A DNA stretch of 64,000 nt from Paralithodes platypus (GCA_032716605.1 CM064495.1:19588442-19652441), one strand, 5' to 3'; counted from the stretch's first letter, positions 45,150 to 55,645 are shown. A program made the numbers and translations. The notes: generated by a model from the letters alone, not told the origin.

Positions 45150-47570
45150 TTCTTTACTGCACTGCCTCCAGTGAATCTATGGCTATTCTGTAATAATGAC
45201 ACTAAAATTGAACAGCATAATCCACATGTAGCCTCCCTAATGCTAGGTAAAGTTTCAAGATTTCGTCAGCTGTCCTGTTAATCACGCTTCTAGATATAAA
45301 TCCAAGAACTCTATTTACCTTAAATTTCGAACACTGATGCATTGTTTTGTGGTTTCAGATCACTGCTGATGATGACACCCAAAATATTGTTCACTATTTG
45401 AGTTACTTATATCTATATTATTTTATCTATGTTATGTACTACATTGTATATTGATTTTCCCAATGTTATTGCACTGCATATGCCTACATTTATCTTAATC
45501 TTCAATTAACTGCCCATTTGTGTAGTCAATCTATAAATTGTTGGGGAGCCTTAATATCATTGTCAAAATTAATAACTCATCCTATTTTAGTTTCATCAGC
45601 AAATTTATTGATCTCGCTAGTTATTCCTATATCAAACTCGTAAATATATATGACGGACAACAAAGGGCCTAAAACAGATCCTTGTGGGACTCCACTCTTA
45701 ACTACATCTAGTTTTCACAGTACAGTATACCATTTATGGTAACACTTTGCTTCCTACCAATTAACCATGACCTAGTTCATCCTAATAGAAGCCCCCCTAT
45801 TCCATGAGCTTCTAATTTCGTGGGGGTACATTATCGAATGCCTTTTTTAAATCAAAATGAATTATATCATATTCTTTGTCATTATCTACTGCTTCATATA
45901 CTTGGGAAAAGAAGGTCAATAAATTAGTGAGACAGGACCGACCGTTCGTGAATCGATGATGAGTCTTTAATAAGGTGGTGACGTTCTAGATGCTCTCTGA
46001 TGTTGTGTGAAATATATTACTCCAATAGTTTGTCTATAATTGATGACAAACTAATTGGACAATAATTTTAGGCAATAGGTAGGTCACCTTATTCTAATAT
46101 CGGTATATTAGATATTGGTACCACATTTGAAAGTCTTCACTCACTCATCTAGGACTAGCCCCGAATTAAGAGAAATATTAAATAGTGCTGCTAAAGGGTA
46201 ACTAATTTATTGTTTACATTATTTCAATACTCCGGGAAAAATTAAGCCTGACCCAGGTGACTTTTGTGGTTTTAGTATGTCTAACTGCTCAAGTACATCG
46301 TTTCTACATAATGTTCACTTTACTTAAAATATCATCTATACTTCCATTATATATCGGACGGAGTTCTGGTTTCTGTGCTAAGTCTTAGTCTGTCAAGTCA
46401 GAGATAATATAATTGGTTAAGGTTTTCCATATATCGACCTATTTATCTATGAGAATTCCTGTCTCCGTTTTAAGAGGGCCTATTTTGTATCTTTATTTTG
46501 TTTTATATAACTAGAAGAAGTTATCACACTTAGCTTTCCTGATTTCAGCTTTAACTTGTCTACTAAGAATTTGCAAAATTGTTTCTTAAACGTTCTTAAT
46601 TTCTCTTTAGTTTCCTATATACCCTTTGTTTTAACATAGCGTATGTTTGATGCTATTATTCACCCATCTAGGGTCAATATTTTTGGATCTGAAGCACTTT
46701 GAGCACTTGAGCATCACTAATGATCTTATTAAATCTAGTTGAACATAAATATTCTGAGCTGCCTGATTTGTGTCTAAGTCGTAAATTTGACTACCTGGTA
46801 AACCCAAGCCACCACTTGTCCTTCATTGTCCAAGGATTCCACCACACTTGTCAGGTGTTCTAGTTATGCATCATAGTTGGCTTGTCTAAAATTAGGGACT
46901 AAAGAAGAGTTTACAGTTGATTCATTTATCCAATCTAGATTGAATCCAATTTCACCGTGGCCGCTATGACCTAAGCTTCCTCTGCTAACTAAATTACTAA
47001 TGCGATTTTATTTGTTACTGAAAACTAAATTGAATATATTGTTACATCTGGTTGGTTCAGTTAACATGTTGAGTCAAGAAACAGCCCTGTGATAGTTCTA
47101 AAAATTAATTTGATTCCAAATCTCCCGTGTGATTTTCCCAATTTATTCTATAGAAATTAATATCTGCAATACAAATTTTACTAGATTGACAGGCTCTGAG
47201 TAATCTCATCCCTATATCTATCCTATATGGACTTGGCAGACTGTATATAAGGCCTATTACAATAATATCACGGCTGTTATTTATATCTAACCAATAACCA
47301 TACACTTTCACTTTTCCTCTCCAATTTAACCTCTAACATAATGAAAGAATTTATCGAATTTGAGACAAAACCTGCCACTCTACCTCCCTTTCTTCCTTGG
47401 CGATCTACATTGTACATATCAAATCCATCAATTTGAGTCTGCCATAACATATCGTGTGTCTGTGTTCATCATGGCGTTCACCCATGTTTCGGTGATTATA
47501 ATAATATAAATATTTGCTGTGCATATGAATGCTAACTTATTCCGTAAACTACAGCTAATTGTGTAATATA
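45150..47570 (-). pseudogene. near full-length CR1/L2-like LINE relic, minus strand
   Basis: Degenerate but collinear ORF2. From 5' to 3' on the minus strand: LRNKLAFIC near 47555, ITETWVNAMM near 47480 (start of the APE endonuclease), DRQGRKGGRVAGFV-like near 47395, IVIGLIYSLPSPYRID and ICIADINFYRINWE at 47311-47105 (the MYRPPN and GDFNFPNIDW region), then RT words, among them SGVPQGSVLGPLL at about 45700 and INKFADETKIG at about 45610. The catalytic FADD reads FADE. It resembles the LINE at 26309-29200 and shows what that copy lost at its 5' end. The long frameshifted state indicates an old copy. Confidence 0.8.
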
Positions 47571-47739
47571 CTGTATCTTAAGTTTCTTATGTATGGATTT
47601 GCTAGGGCTCACAAAATCTGTACATCTAGAATATCCGATAATGATTCTCCTAAATTTGATGGAGACACATCTTATAATATTCCACTGTTAATATTGCTGC
47701 CTTCGATTTCAGTACTGCCAATATAGTCATCATTATTAA

Positions 47740-47925
47740 CCCCTTCAGCACCATGACGCCTTTTTACCTTTGATACTTGCTGAAAGTAGACGATTTTATG
47801 CAGTTTAAGAGTGTTTGTTGAGACCGTTTTTACCCATTTGAGTCGTGGAAGTAGATTATGAACTAAAGAAAATCGTCTAATGGTAACCAGAATATGATGA
47901 AAATTACGTCATGGTGGTGAAGGGG
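47740..47925. mobile_element. piggyBac-like miniature element (MITE) with TTAA duplication
   Basis: A 186-bp element flanked by TTAA on both sides (47736-47739 and 47926-47929). The terminal inverted repeats CCCCTTCAGCACCATGACG and, reverse-complemented, CCCCTTCACCACCATGACG match at 18 of 19 positions. No coding capacity. TTAA target sites and CCC-starting ends are the hallmark of piggyBac-type elements. Confidence 0.85.
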
Positions 47926-47942
47926 TTAACATGCTATTGGGA

Positions 47943-48108
47943 TTTTATTACATTCTTATCTGATGTACAGTACCATATTGTGCTCTATTAAACACATTTT
48001 ATTACATTCTTATCTGATGTACAGTACCATATTGTGCTCTATTAAACACATTTTATTACATTCTTATCTGATGTACAGTACCATATATTGTGCTCTATTA
48101 AACACATT
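47943..48108. repeat. 54-bp tandem repeat, 3 copies
   Basis: Unit TTTTATTACATTCTTATCTG plus ATGTACAGTACCATATTGTG and CTCTATTAAACACA, starting at 47943, 47997 and 48051; the third unit has an extra AT. Confidence 0.95.
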
Positions 48109-48268
48109 TTCTCATTGAGTCACACGAGCTTCATGAACAATCTTTTCTAGTGAACTAACTAAGGTAGACATCCCTAGACGAGAGAGATGAACCCCGCCCC
48201 CATGTCCGTCCCTTGCATACAGCTTATCCATACCATAGAATCGGGTCCAGACTCCATAATTATGTACT

Positions 48269-48582
48269 TCGGTATGTAATCTTCTGTAAGTAATCTTCTG
48301 TATGTAATCTTCGGTAGGCAATCTTCGGTATGTAATATTCGGTAGGTAATCTTCGGTAGGTAATCTTCGGTAGGTAATCTTCGGTAGGTAATTTTTGGTA
48401 TGTAATCTTTGGTAGGTACCGTAATCTTAGGTTGGTAATTTTTGGTATGTAAACTTCGGTAGGTAATCTTAGGTTGGTAATTTTTGGTATGTAAACTTCG
48501 GTAGGTAATCTTCGGTTGGTAATTTTGGGTATGTAAACTTTGGTAGGTAATCTTCGGTATGTAATCTTCGGTAGGTAATGCT
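48269..48582. repeat. 14-bp tandem repeat
   Basis: About 20 units of GTAGGTAATCTTCG (14 bp) with GTATGTAA, TTTTGG and TTAGGTTG variants, forming a few 2-3 unit higher-order blocks around 48420-48540. Confidence 0.92.
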
Positions 48583-48842
48583 TACTTAGTTGTTTTCATC
48601 TTCTCATCTGCTCTCTTAGCTGCAGTGGTTGGACTAGAAGTTTAGCATAGACTTATTTCTTCTATTAAAATGTAATTAGGCTATAGTTTAAGGATTTCAT
48701 TTTTGTTCTACGATCGTTTGCTGCAACTACTTCCCAGCTACACTAAAGCGCTGATTGGTCAGAACTATACTGGAAAACCAGTAATTCAGTGTTAAGAGCG
48801 ATACTTGTTCCATAGTCCACTCTATAGCATCATAGTCACCTT
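48583..48842. other. unassigned sequence
   Basis: Unique-looking sequence between two tandem arrays. No gene recognised. Confidence 0.4.
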
Positions 48843-49130
48843 CAGTAAACAAACAACTTCCGACAGTCTGTATACACCCAGTAAACAAACAACTTCCGAC
48901 AGTCTGTATACACCCAGTAAACAAACAACTTCCGACAGTCTGTATACACCCAGTAAACAAACAACTTCCGACAGTCTGTATACACCCAGTAAACAAACAA
49001 CTTCCGACAGTCTGTATACACCCAGTAAACAAACAACTTCCGACAGTCTGTATACACCCAGTAAACAAACAACTTCCGACAGTCTGTATACACCCAGTAA
49101 ACAAACAACTTCCGACAGTCTGTATACACC
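48843..49130. repeat. 36-bp tandem repeat, 8 copies
   Basis: Unit CAGTAAACAAACAACTTCCG plus ACAGTCTGTATACACC, eight copies that look identical. Both strands stay open, giving 12-residue repeat peptides that are artefacts. Confidence 0.97.
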
Positions 49131-49204
49131 CAGTCATTACTTGCAGTCAATAATTGTTAAGAGGAGCTTTGTTCTATATCTGGACCCCTCTCTTCTTAAT
49201 GCTT

Positions 49205-49440
49205 AACCCAATTAGTTTTGAGATTTTAAGACGTTCGCTCCATTAGTTTGGCATTTTTTAGACCTTTTGTGCCATTTAGGTGTCGGAGTTTTTCATGGCG
49301 AGCGACAGCGAACCTGTAATTTAGGAGGAACCGGTCATCGTCAAAGACATTTTTCTACCGAAAAAAATTACAAATTGATCTCTATGGGGGGTCTTGGGGT
49401 TTCTTTTTAAGATTGGTGGAGGTGTTGGTAGGAAATTAAA
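49205..49440 (+). mobile_element. unnamed interspersed repeat, family copy B
   Basis: Contains GAGATTTTAAGACGTTCGCT, GCGAGCGACAGCGAACCTGT, GAGGAACCGGTC and ACATTTTTCTACCGAAAAAA in order, then GGGGGGTCTTGGGGTTTC. Same order as copies A, C, D and E. No coding frame or clear TIR. Confidence 0.7.
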
Positions 49441-49584
49441 GGAAATCATAAATAAATATATACAGTATATAACTAAATACACAGCACGGTAATCAAAATC
49501 TAGTCCTGGGAGTCCTTAAAACAACAGTGAGCTATTGGTAAGGGGAAATTTGCATTTTTCTGGACCCCCTTCTCCTTCATGTTT

Positions 49585-49850
49585 AGACCTATCAGTTTTG
49601 AGATTTTAAGACGTTCGCTCCATTAATGTTGTGACTTTAAAACCTTTCGCCCCATTTATGTAAATTGTAAGACCTTTACTGCCATTTAGATGTCGATTTT
49701 TTTTTATTTTTTTTTTTGTTAGCGAGCGACAGGGAGCCTGTAATTTAAGCGGAGCCGGTCGGGACATTTGTCTACCAAAAAATGTACACATTTACCTAGG
49801 AGGGGGGGTCTTGGGGGTATACTGTATATGTTAAGCTTGGTGGAGGTCTA
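49585..49850 (+). mobile_element. unnamed interspersed repeat, family copy C
   Basis: Direct repeat of copy B about 380 bp downstream: GAGATTTTAAGACGTTCGCT, GCGAGCGACAGGGAGCCTGT, GGAGCCGGTCGGGACATTTG, GTCTACCAAAAAATG, GGGGGGGTCTTGGGGG, AAGCTTGGTGGAGGTCTA. A poly-T expansion sits before the core. Confidence 0.7.
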
Positions 49851-50300
49851 TGGATCAAAGACAATAGGTCCCCTACAGTTGTCCAATCTCCGTGCCTGGC
49901 CAGTGTCTCTATTCCACACTAACAGCATAATCAACCTCGCACCCCCTTCCCTCTAATTGCATAAATCAGGAGGGGTAATCGCGCAAGAACCACCCCGGGC
50001 ACCACCACTTGGAATTTTACCTGGTAGTCTAATTGCACAAGTTACTGCCTCTAATTGCATAAATTATTAGGTGGTTTAACGGCATAAATTGGTTGGCGGT
50101 TCTGATGCATAGATTGCCGGGCACGAGGCACTTCCACTACACTTTTTAAGAGAGAGTGAGTGAGAGTGAGTGAGTGATAGAGTAAGGTGAGCGAGAGTCA
50201 ATATGTGTGTGCGTGTGTATGTTTGTCTGTGTGTGTGTTGGGGGGGGGGTATGAGTAGATATAATGGTTAGTTAGTATCTCAAAGACATAAATTATTCAA
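49851..50300. other. unassigned sequence
   Basis: Short repeats of CTAATTGCATAAATTA type (near 49960-50105) and a GAGTGAGTGAGAGTGAGTGA run. No gene. Confidence 0.4.
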
Positions 50301-50304
50301 TCCT

Positions 50305-50307
<3 letters not shown>

Positions 50308-50384
<77 letters not shown>

Positions 50385-50390
50385 TGTGTT
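50308..50390. repeat. (CT)n microsatellite with a (CA)n end
   Basis: CT tract of about 65 bp followed by ACACACACACTG. Confidence 0.95.
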
Positions 50391-50474
50391 TACAAATGAG
50401 TGGTCTCCCTCTATAATGCCTTTTTCTCATAAACTGGGTAGATTAGATACAAACAACCTCGTAAGGATCAATAG

Positions 50475-50476
50475 AT

Positions 50477-50523
<47 letters not shown>
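50475..50523. repeat. (GTT)n microsatellite
   Basis: About 15 GTT/TTG triplets. Confidence 0.96.
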
Positions 50524-50524
<1 letters not shown>

Positions 50525-50574
50525 TTGTTTGTTTTCTTTTATACTCCCTTGCGCGCACACACACACATGCACAC

Positions 50575-50790
50575 CCCGCGCAGCTAGCTCAGTGGTACCG
50601 TCCCTGCCTGCAACTCAGCAGACCGGGGTTCAAATCTCGCTCAGGTTGATGAAGGTTTTCTGAGACATAGCCGGCGGTTACCATCTACCTTGAGCAAGGA
50701 TATGGGTAATTGTCATTGGTAATAATGTCTCTGGAAGCAGGACAATACTAACCATAAACTCAATTCCTGTCAAACTACAATTATGAATTA
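50575..50790 (+). mobile_element. tRNA-derived SINE relic
   Basis: Head with A-box-like TAGCTCAGTGGTA and B-box GGTTCAAATCT, 50585-50645, then a body of about 140 bp (GCCGGCGGTTACCATC). The acceptor does not fold, so it is not a working tRNA. The family differs from the SINE at 51554. Confidence 0.6.
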
Positions 50791-51389
50791 CAATTATACA
50801 ATTATAAATTACACACACACACACACAATCACACACTTTGTGTGTGTATGTACATGCAGTGTATGTGTATGTAGCGATACGTACATACACATGTACTGTG
50901 TAAGTATACAGCACGGTTGCATCTTACTAGTTTAATGAAGCTTACAATAATGCAGTTAAATATAGGTCAGCATATCTATGAAACTCACACAGGTATATTT
51001 TCAGCCACTGGCTGTAATTCTTAATAATCCGTTTACATTAATTATCAGCAGTTACATGTAACTAGGCGAACAGTAAACATAGTCAGTAACGGTGTCAGTA
51101 AATCAACTCAATAGCTTTCAACAAACCCTTATACCCTTTTATAAATGCGTAACTATTATATTTTTCAGCATACCTAGCACATAATGTTTACTGGTCAAAT
51201 AGCTCCTATGCAATCTATTATCTCAATCTGGAAAATCATCTGCCAACCTAGTACATAATATTGATCTCGGCAAGCAGCTCTTATACAACCTCATGCTTTG
51301 GTCCTTATTATAAGATCAAATAAGTTAGAGTTAAACTACTAACTGTTCCGCTGTACATGTTCAGCCTACGGCTGCAATTATCAATAAAC
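50791..51389. other. unassigned sequence
   Basis: (CA)n at about 50811-50826, then AT-rich unique sequence. A weak internal repeat (GCATACCTAGCACATAATGT and CAACCTAGTACATAATATTG) is visible near 51168 and 51243. Confidence 0.4.
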
Positions 51390-51530
51390 TGTCTACGTGG
51401 TGCGATGCATAAGGTGTTGATTTTCGGTGTGAGCATCCTGGATTCGAATCCACGGACTGCCACATGTGTTTGTAAATTTCATTAATCGATTTTAGGAGTA
51501 TAGTTGGTTGTTGGAAGGAACATAATAATT
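51390..51530 (+). mobile_element. tRNA-derived SINE relic (TTTCATTAAT family)
   Basis: Head GTGGTGCGATGCATAAGGTG with B-box GGATTCGAATCC and a GTGGTG/TGCCAC acceptor-like pair; the tail TTTCATTAATCGATTTTAGG resembles the SINEs at 53292 and 54230. Confidence 0.5.
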
Positions 51531-51553
51531 ATTATTATACACACACACACACA

Positions 51554-51970
51554 CCTCCCCGTGGCTTAACGGATAGCGCATCTGGCTCACAACCAGAAGG
51601 TTCCGAGTTCGAGACCCGGGTGGGGAAGAGACATTTGGACAAATATCCTAACGGTGTAGCCTCTGTTCACCTAGCAGTATAAATAGGAACCTGGTGTAAG
51701 TGGACGAAGTTGTGACGTCCCCTCTGGGGGTTGGTGGTCTGTACAAAAAGGTGAGAAGGGTATGGTATAGGTCAACCTAAGCCTTTGAGTGAGACTGGTA
51801 CCGTAAAGATCAACTCAAGCCTTCGCTTTCAGATGTCGCCAATTGACTGATTACAGACCACACTCACATCCACAGCCAACGATACACTAACACATGACAT
51901 GCACTTCACGCAATACATTTCCAGTTAAGGAGGCGCGTTAATAATGAGCTGAAGCTCGCATTGCGTGGAA
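51554..51970 (+). mobile_element. tRNA-derived SINE, copy 2 of the 23590 family
   Basis: tRNA-like head 51554-51628: acceptor ends CCTCCCC/GGGGAAG, GGATAGCGCA D-arm, anticodon stem TCTGG/CCAGA with loop CTCACAA (CAC), B-box AGTTCGAGACC. The body shares TGTTCACCTAGCAGTATAAA, GGTGTAAGTGGACGAAG, TTGTGACGTCC and AGATGTCGCCAATTGACTG with copy 1 on the opposite strand at 23590-24040. The head differs more from copy 1 than the body does. Confidence 0.85.
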
Positions 51971-52391
51971 TCCCCTTGACAAACAAGTTCGGTGAATCAC
52001 ACACACACACTCACACGCACTCAAACACACACACAGATACGAAATAACTATGTAGCCTTATTTTATCAATAGTAAGAACAATCCAGTGTATATACTGTAT
52101 ACCAATATGCTGTAGTATTTGTCTATTACTCTTACTGCGAATGAATCAAATTATATTGTAACTAAAGTCTAATTAGTTTAACCTGGCGAATTTGGTCTTG
52201 GTCTCTTGGGCTAGATAACTCTCTTTCCAGGTGATTGGCTGATGGTACTGGGTTTTTTTTTTCGTTTTTTTTCCAATATGTTATTCGGACACGGTACTAT
52301 CAGCCGATCAATCAGGTCAAATTTGAGTTCACAAACCCAGATCCACCAATTGCAGTTTCGCCAGATTAAACAAACAAATATAATATATACA
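51971..52391. other. unassigned sequence
   Basis: (CA)n at about 51998-52035, then unique-looking sequence including a T-run at 52253-52271. The words CAGCCGATCAATCAGGTCAA and GGTGATTGGCTGATGG suggest a weak inverted repeat around the T-run. Confidence 0.4.
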
Positions 52392-52648
52392 GTATGTGGG
52401 ATGTAATGGTTATGACGCTTGACTCACAACCGAGAAGACCGTTGTTCGAATCCCGGGCAGGACGAGAAGGTTGGGCAGTCTTCTTCTGTTCCCCTAGCTT
52501 AAGGGACCTATAGCCTGCTTTTTGAGCTAGCAAGAATTTATAATTCAACAAGAATGTATAATTGGGGTTGGGTGTGAGAGGAATCTTCCTTGAGTGGGCC
52601 AATCGGCTTTCTGCAGACTCCCATTTTCTTAATGTTCTTATGTTCTTA
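52392..52648 (+). mobile_element. tRNA-derived SINE with a LINE-type 3' tail
   Basis: Head 52395-52465: A-box-like TGTAATGGTTATGACGC, loop CTCACAA (CAC) and B-box TGTTCGAATCCC. After a ~90-bp body, the last 85 bases (GGGTTGGGTGTGAGAGG..., GGCCAATCGGCTTTCTGCAG, ACTCCCATTTTCTTA) match the 3' end of the LINE at 26309-29200. It ends TGTTCTTATGTTCTTA, the terminal repeat also seen in the relic at 24713. This is the classical arrangement in which a SINE borrows a partner LINE's RT. Confidence 0.85.
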
Positions 52649-52649
52649 A

Positions 52650-52900
52650 GGGAGGATTTTAGCTTGCTCCCTAGACCTCTACCAAGCTTAAAAAATACCC
52701 CCAAAACCCCCTTTGAGATAAAATTGTAAATTTTTTGGTTATAAAATGTCCAGGCCGATGGCCGGTTTCTCTTAAATTGCGGGTTTGCTATCGCTCGCCT
52801 GGATAAAATTGACATCTAAAATGCACGAAAGGTTTATAATATTGGCAAAAAATGGGTCGAAAGATCTGAAAATTGTCAAACTATTGGGGCAAGCTCCAAG
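52650..52900 (-). mobile_element. unnamed interspersed repeat, family copy D
   Basis: On the minus strand: GCATTTTAGATGTCAATTTT, GGCGAGCGATAGCAAACCCG, AAGAGAAACCGGCCATCGGC, ACATTTTATAACCAAAAAAT, GGGGGTTTTGGGGGTATTTT, AAGCTTGGTAGAGGTCTAGG. Collinear with copies B and C. It lies directly next to the SINE tail. Confidence 0.7.
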
Positions 52901-53103
52901 CCCCCAAGGTCCCAGGGGAATGGGAGGCTGGCTTACCTGCCCCTCTACCATTTGTCTCGCTTCCAGCAACTGCAGGGCAAAACTGGCCTAAACAACACTC
53001 ACCTAAAGAGAGGCAGAGGGATCTTCTTGCCCTTAGCCGCCAGACCAGCAAGCGGAAGCAAAAAGTAAGTTACCTTTTCGAAGTTGACTCGGACAGCAGC
53101 TCC
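52901..53103. other. unassigned sequence with a short open frame
   Basis: Frame 52873-53127 (plus) includes a basic stretch RQTSKRKQK and an acidic VDSDSSSFSEYL, but overlaps a repeat element at its start. No support as a gene. Confidence 0.3.
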
Positions 53104-53580
53104 TTCTCTGAGTATCTCGTGAGGTAAGCCTGAATATCTAGGCATCGATGTTAGCATCTTTGTCACTCATGGTTGGAGTTATACAACCCCTGTCTTGAGT
53201 GTCTCAGTTGGGTTACACCTGAGTACCTCGGCACCGATATGAGTAACTTTGTCAACTTCCGGTTAGAGTCACTCAACTTTCGTCTTGAGTATTGGTGGTG
53301 TAATGGTTAAGGTGTCTAAATATCTGTGTGTGATAACCCGGGTTCGAATCCTGGTGGATCACATATATGCTTTCATTAATTTCATTGGAGGTGTTTGGTG
53401 TTGTGGTGAAATTAATACAAAATAGATTAGGTTACATCTGACTGTCTCGGCACCGACGTGAGTAGCTCCTTCAACTTCTGGTTGGAGTTATACAACCCCC
53501 GCCTTGAGCAATTAATTCGTGTCACACCCGAGTAAATCGACACCGATGTAAACATCGCCGTCAAATCTCGTTTGATTAGG
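53104..53580. repeat. diverged ~105-bp tandem repeat split by a SINE
   Basis: Four imperfect units share the order CTGAGTACCTCGGCACCGAT, GAGTAACTTTGTCAACTTC, GTTGGAGTTATACAACCCC and CTTGAGT, beginning near 53110, 53213, 53427 and 53520. A SINE at 53292-53425 splits the array between units two and three. Divergence of 15-25% by eye marks an old array. Confidence 0.75.
53292..53425 (+). mobile_element. tRNA-derived SINE (TTTCATTAAT family)
   Basis: Head GGTGGTGTAATGGTTAAGGT, B-box GGGTTCGAATCCTGG, then GATCACATATATGCTTTCAT and a short body (TTTCATTGGAGGTG). Related copies lie at 54230 and 63335. Confidence 0.7.
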
Positions 53581-54229
53581 TTTATTGGATATTTTTATTG
53601 TACTGAACCTCTCATGTAAATTAGTCATGGGTCTGTATGTAGGTGTTACTTCTAAAAGTTAACTAGAAGATAAATAATCACATGCAAAGAATTAAGCATT
53701 GGCAGAAGGCAATTTCGAATAGAAACGTATAGTAAATGCATTTGATTAGCAAAAAATATAAAATAGTAATAATAATGAATGATAATGCTCTCATAAATTA
53801 ATATTAACTGCGGCACCATGTACCAACAACGACGAATACCAAGTGAATGTGTTACTGGTAAATTTCTGACTTGTTAGTACAGTATTGGACGAAAGTCTGA
53901 CTGTGTGTTATATTAATCGTATTAATGTGGAGAAAATGCAACGACTCTACGCAATTTTAATTTACAGAATATCAAATGAATGAGGATTATGATAAAGCCA
54001 ATAATATAGTGGAGAGCAAACCAAAGAATAATACTATGACCGATAATGTTTTACTTGTGTTCGAACTCAACTAGATAACTCGGTGAGAGGATCTCTCTTA
54101 GCTTGTTTGCTAACAATACAATGTTTCACAATTATTAATTGCAGAGGACTATGTATGTCTGAGTACATGATGAGATTGATACCCAGTATTCGATAAATGG
54201 ATATAAAATCGTAGACATGTGCTTAACCA
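53581..54229. other. unassigned sequence
   Basis: AT-rich unique-looking sequence without recognised features. Confidence 0.45.
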
Positions 54230-54365
54230 ATTGGCTTGATAGTGTAATTGTTAGAATGTTTAAGATCTGTATATGGTAACCCAGGTTCGAATCCCGAGAG
54301 GATCACATGCTTTCATTCATTTCATTGGGTGGTGTTTGTTGTTGGGAGTTAAATTAATAAATTAG
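54230..54365 (+). mobile_element. tRNA-derived SINE (TTTCATTAAT family)
   Basis: Head GGCTTGATAGTGTAATTGTT, B-box AGGTTCGAATCCCGAG, GATCACATGCTTTCATTCAT, TTCATTGGGTGGTGTTTG. Collinear with the copy at 53292-53425. Confidence 0.7.
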
Positions 54366-55135
54366 ATAATAACTATTTTAAAAGATCATTATTCTTCGGG
54401 CCAGAAGAAAATCTAACAGATGTGGACATTTGAAACTACAATAAATTTAACTTCTGGAGGTGGTTTGCTAAGCTGGTAGAAATATCCACTAGACCAGTCA
54501 GTCCGTAGCCAATCCCAATTTCCTTATAATGAGATAAGGGTGGATTAATACATACCGGTACATATGCTAATGGAAAGACAAAATACAGGATTATATTTAG
54601 GCGTCTATCTAATGCAATCTTCAGTCATCTCACAAAATCACAGGCTTCACGTCTCGTCTCGTTATAAAAATCAGTAATTCTGCTTAATGGCAACATTTCG
54701 GTTAAAGCTTTGGAGAATTCTTCGTTTCATATTAAATATTATTTATTTCCAAAATTCTTGCCTTATCCATTCTTTTTTCACGTTTCGTTACGAAGTGAAA
54801 CATTGTACAATACGCTATTTTTTTGGGCAAACAAAGCGTTTCATACCGTCTAATACACAATTTTTTTTAACTTTCTTTACATTTAACACCTTCAGCATTA
54901 TGACTCAATTTTGGGGTAATAGCTGACCGCTTTATGCAAATTACGAATGCCCTGTGGGAATATAAATTTTAGATACCATTGTAATTAACTTTCCAGCTCC
55001 TTCAAGCCATTCTCATTCATAATAATATCGCCTATAAATAGCCAAAGTTCAACGAAGAACAGAGTTACCGTGGTAATCAGCCACATAGGCTATAGCAATG
55101 ATGATGGTGGTAATGATGTACAGTATATGTTTCTT
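54366..55135. other. unassigned sequence with a MITE-like scrap
   Basis: Unique-looking AT-rich sequence. 54888-54950 (CACCTTCAGCATTATGACTC, CGCTTTATGCAAATTA) faintly resembles one end of the TTAA element. No gene. Confidence 0.4.

Positions 55136-55168
<33 letters not shown>
55136..55168. repeat. (TG)n microsatellite
   Basis: GTGTGTG tract of about 30 bp. Confidence 0.95.
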
Positions 55169-55170
<2 letters not shown>

Positions 55171-55571
55171 AGCTCAACCTCACTTTATCTCATGCTAAAT
55201 ATGTTTCAGTACTTTTTGACGTAGTTAATGGATTTTGTCTTCGATATCCGACGACAAAATGTGACTTCCCCAATTTAAACTAACTGATTTTGTCTACTCT
55301 ACTTCTGACTACAAAATTGACTTCCCGAATTTGTCAACCCCCTGATTATGACTATTTCATTAGTACTATGCTACTTTTTTCTTTTTAGGGCAAACACTCT
55401 ACACCAAGTATTATAGAGATAGCTGGTTTGCCACAGTTATAACAGAAACCCGATTACGGGGGATGGCTGTGGCCTGATGAAGTTCATCCGCCTCTCTATT
55501 TTGCCTTGGGGTGGGTGTTTGACTGTATCTCTATATGTTTCATATATCTATATTAATGTCAACTCTTTTCA
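55169..55571. other. unassigned sequence
   Basis: No coding, RNA or transposon signature seen; a weak ACAAAATGTGACTTCCCCAA / ACAAAATTGACTTCCCGAA repetition lies near 55253 and 55310. Confidence 0.4.
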
Positions 55572-55572
55572 C

Positions 55573-55645
55573 ATGTGTGTTTGTGTGTGTGTGTGTATGT
55601 GTGTGTGTGTGTGTGTATGTGTGTGTGTGTGTGTGTGTGTGGGCG
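55573..55645. repeat. (TG)n microsatellite with TATG interruptions
   Basis: GTGT tract of about 70 bp interrupted by three TATG steps. Confidence 0.96.

Larger units (their letters stand above)
41501..46002. repeat. segment duplicated across the assembly gap, copy 2
   Basis: Starts in the 30-bp minisatellite and runs collinear with 36831-41400 through the pyrimidine-rich stretch, LINE C-terminal fragment, 18-bp array and LINE relic. The matched part ends at TGCTCTCTGATG, the last bases before the gap in copy 1, and then continues into new sequence. This is the pattern of two contigs that overlap but were not merged. Confidence 0.95.

Noticed and set aside
51554..51628. Functional tRNA gene
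   Set aside because: Same SINE body follows; the anticodon loop does not fit the Arg-like D-arm. Better explained as a SINE head.
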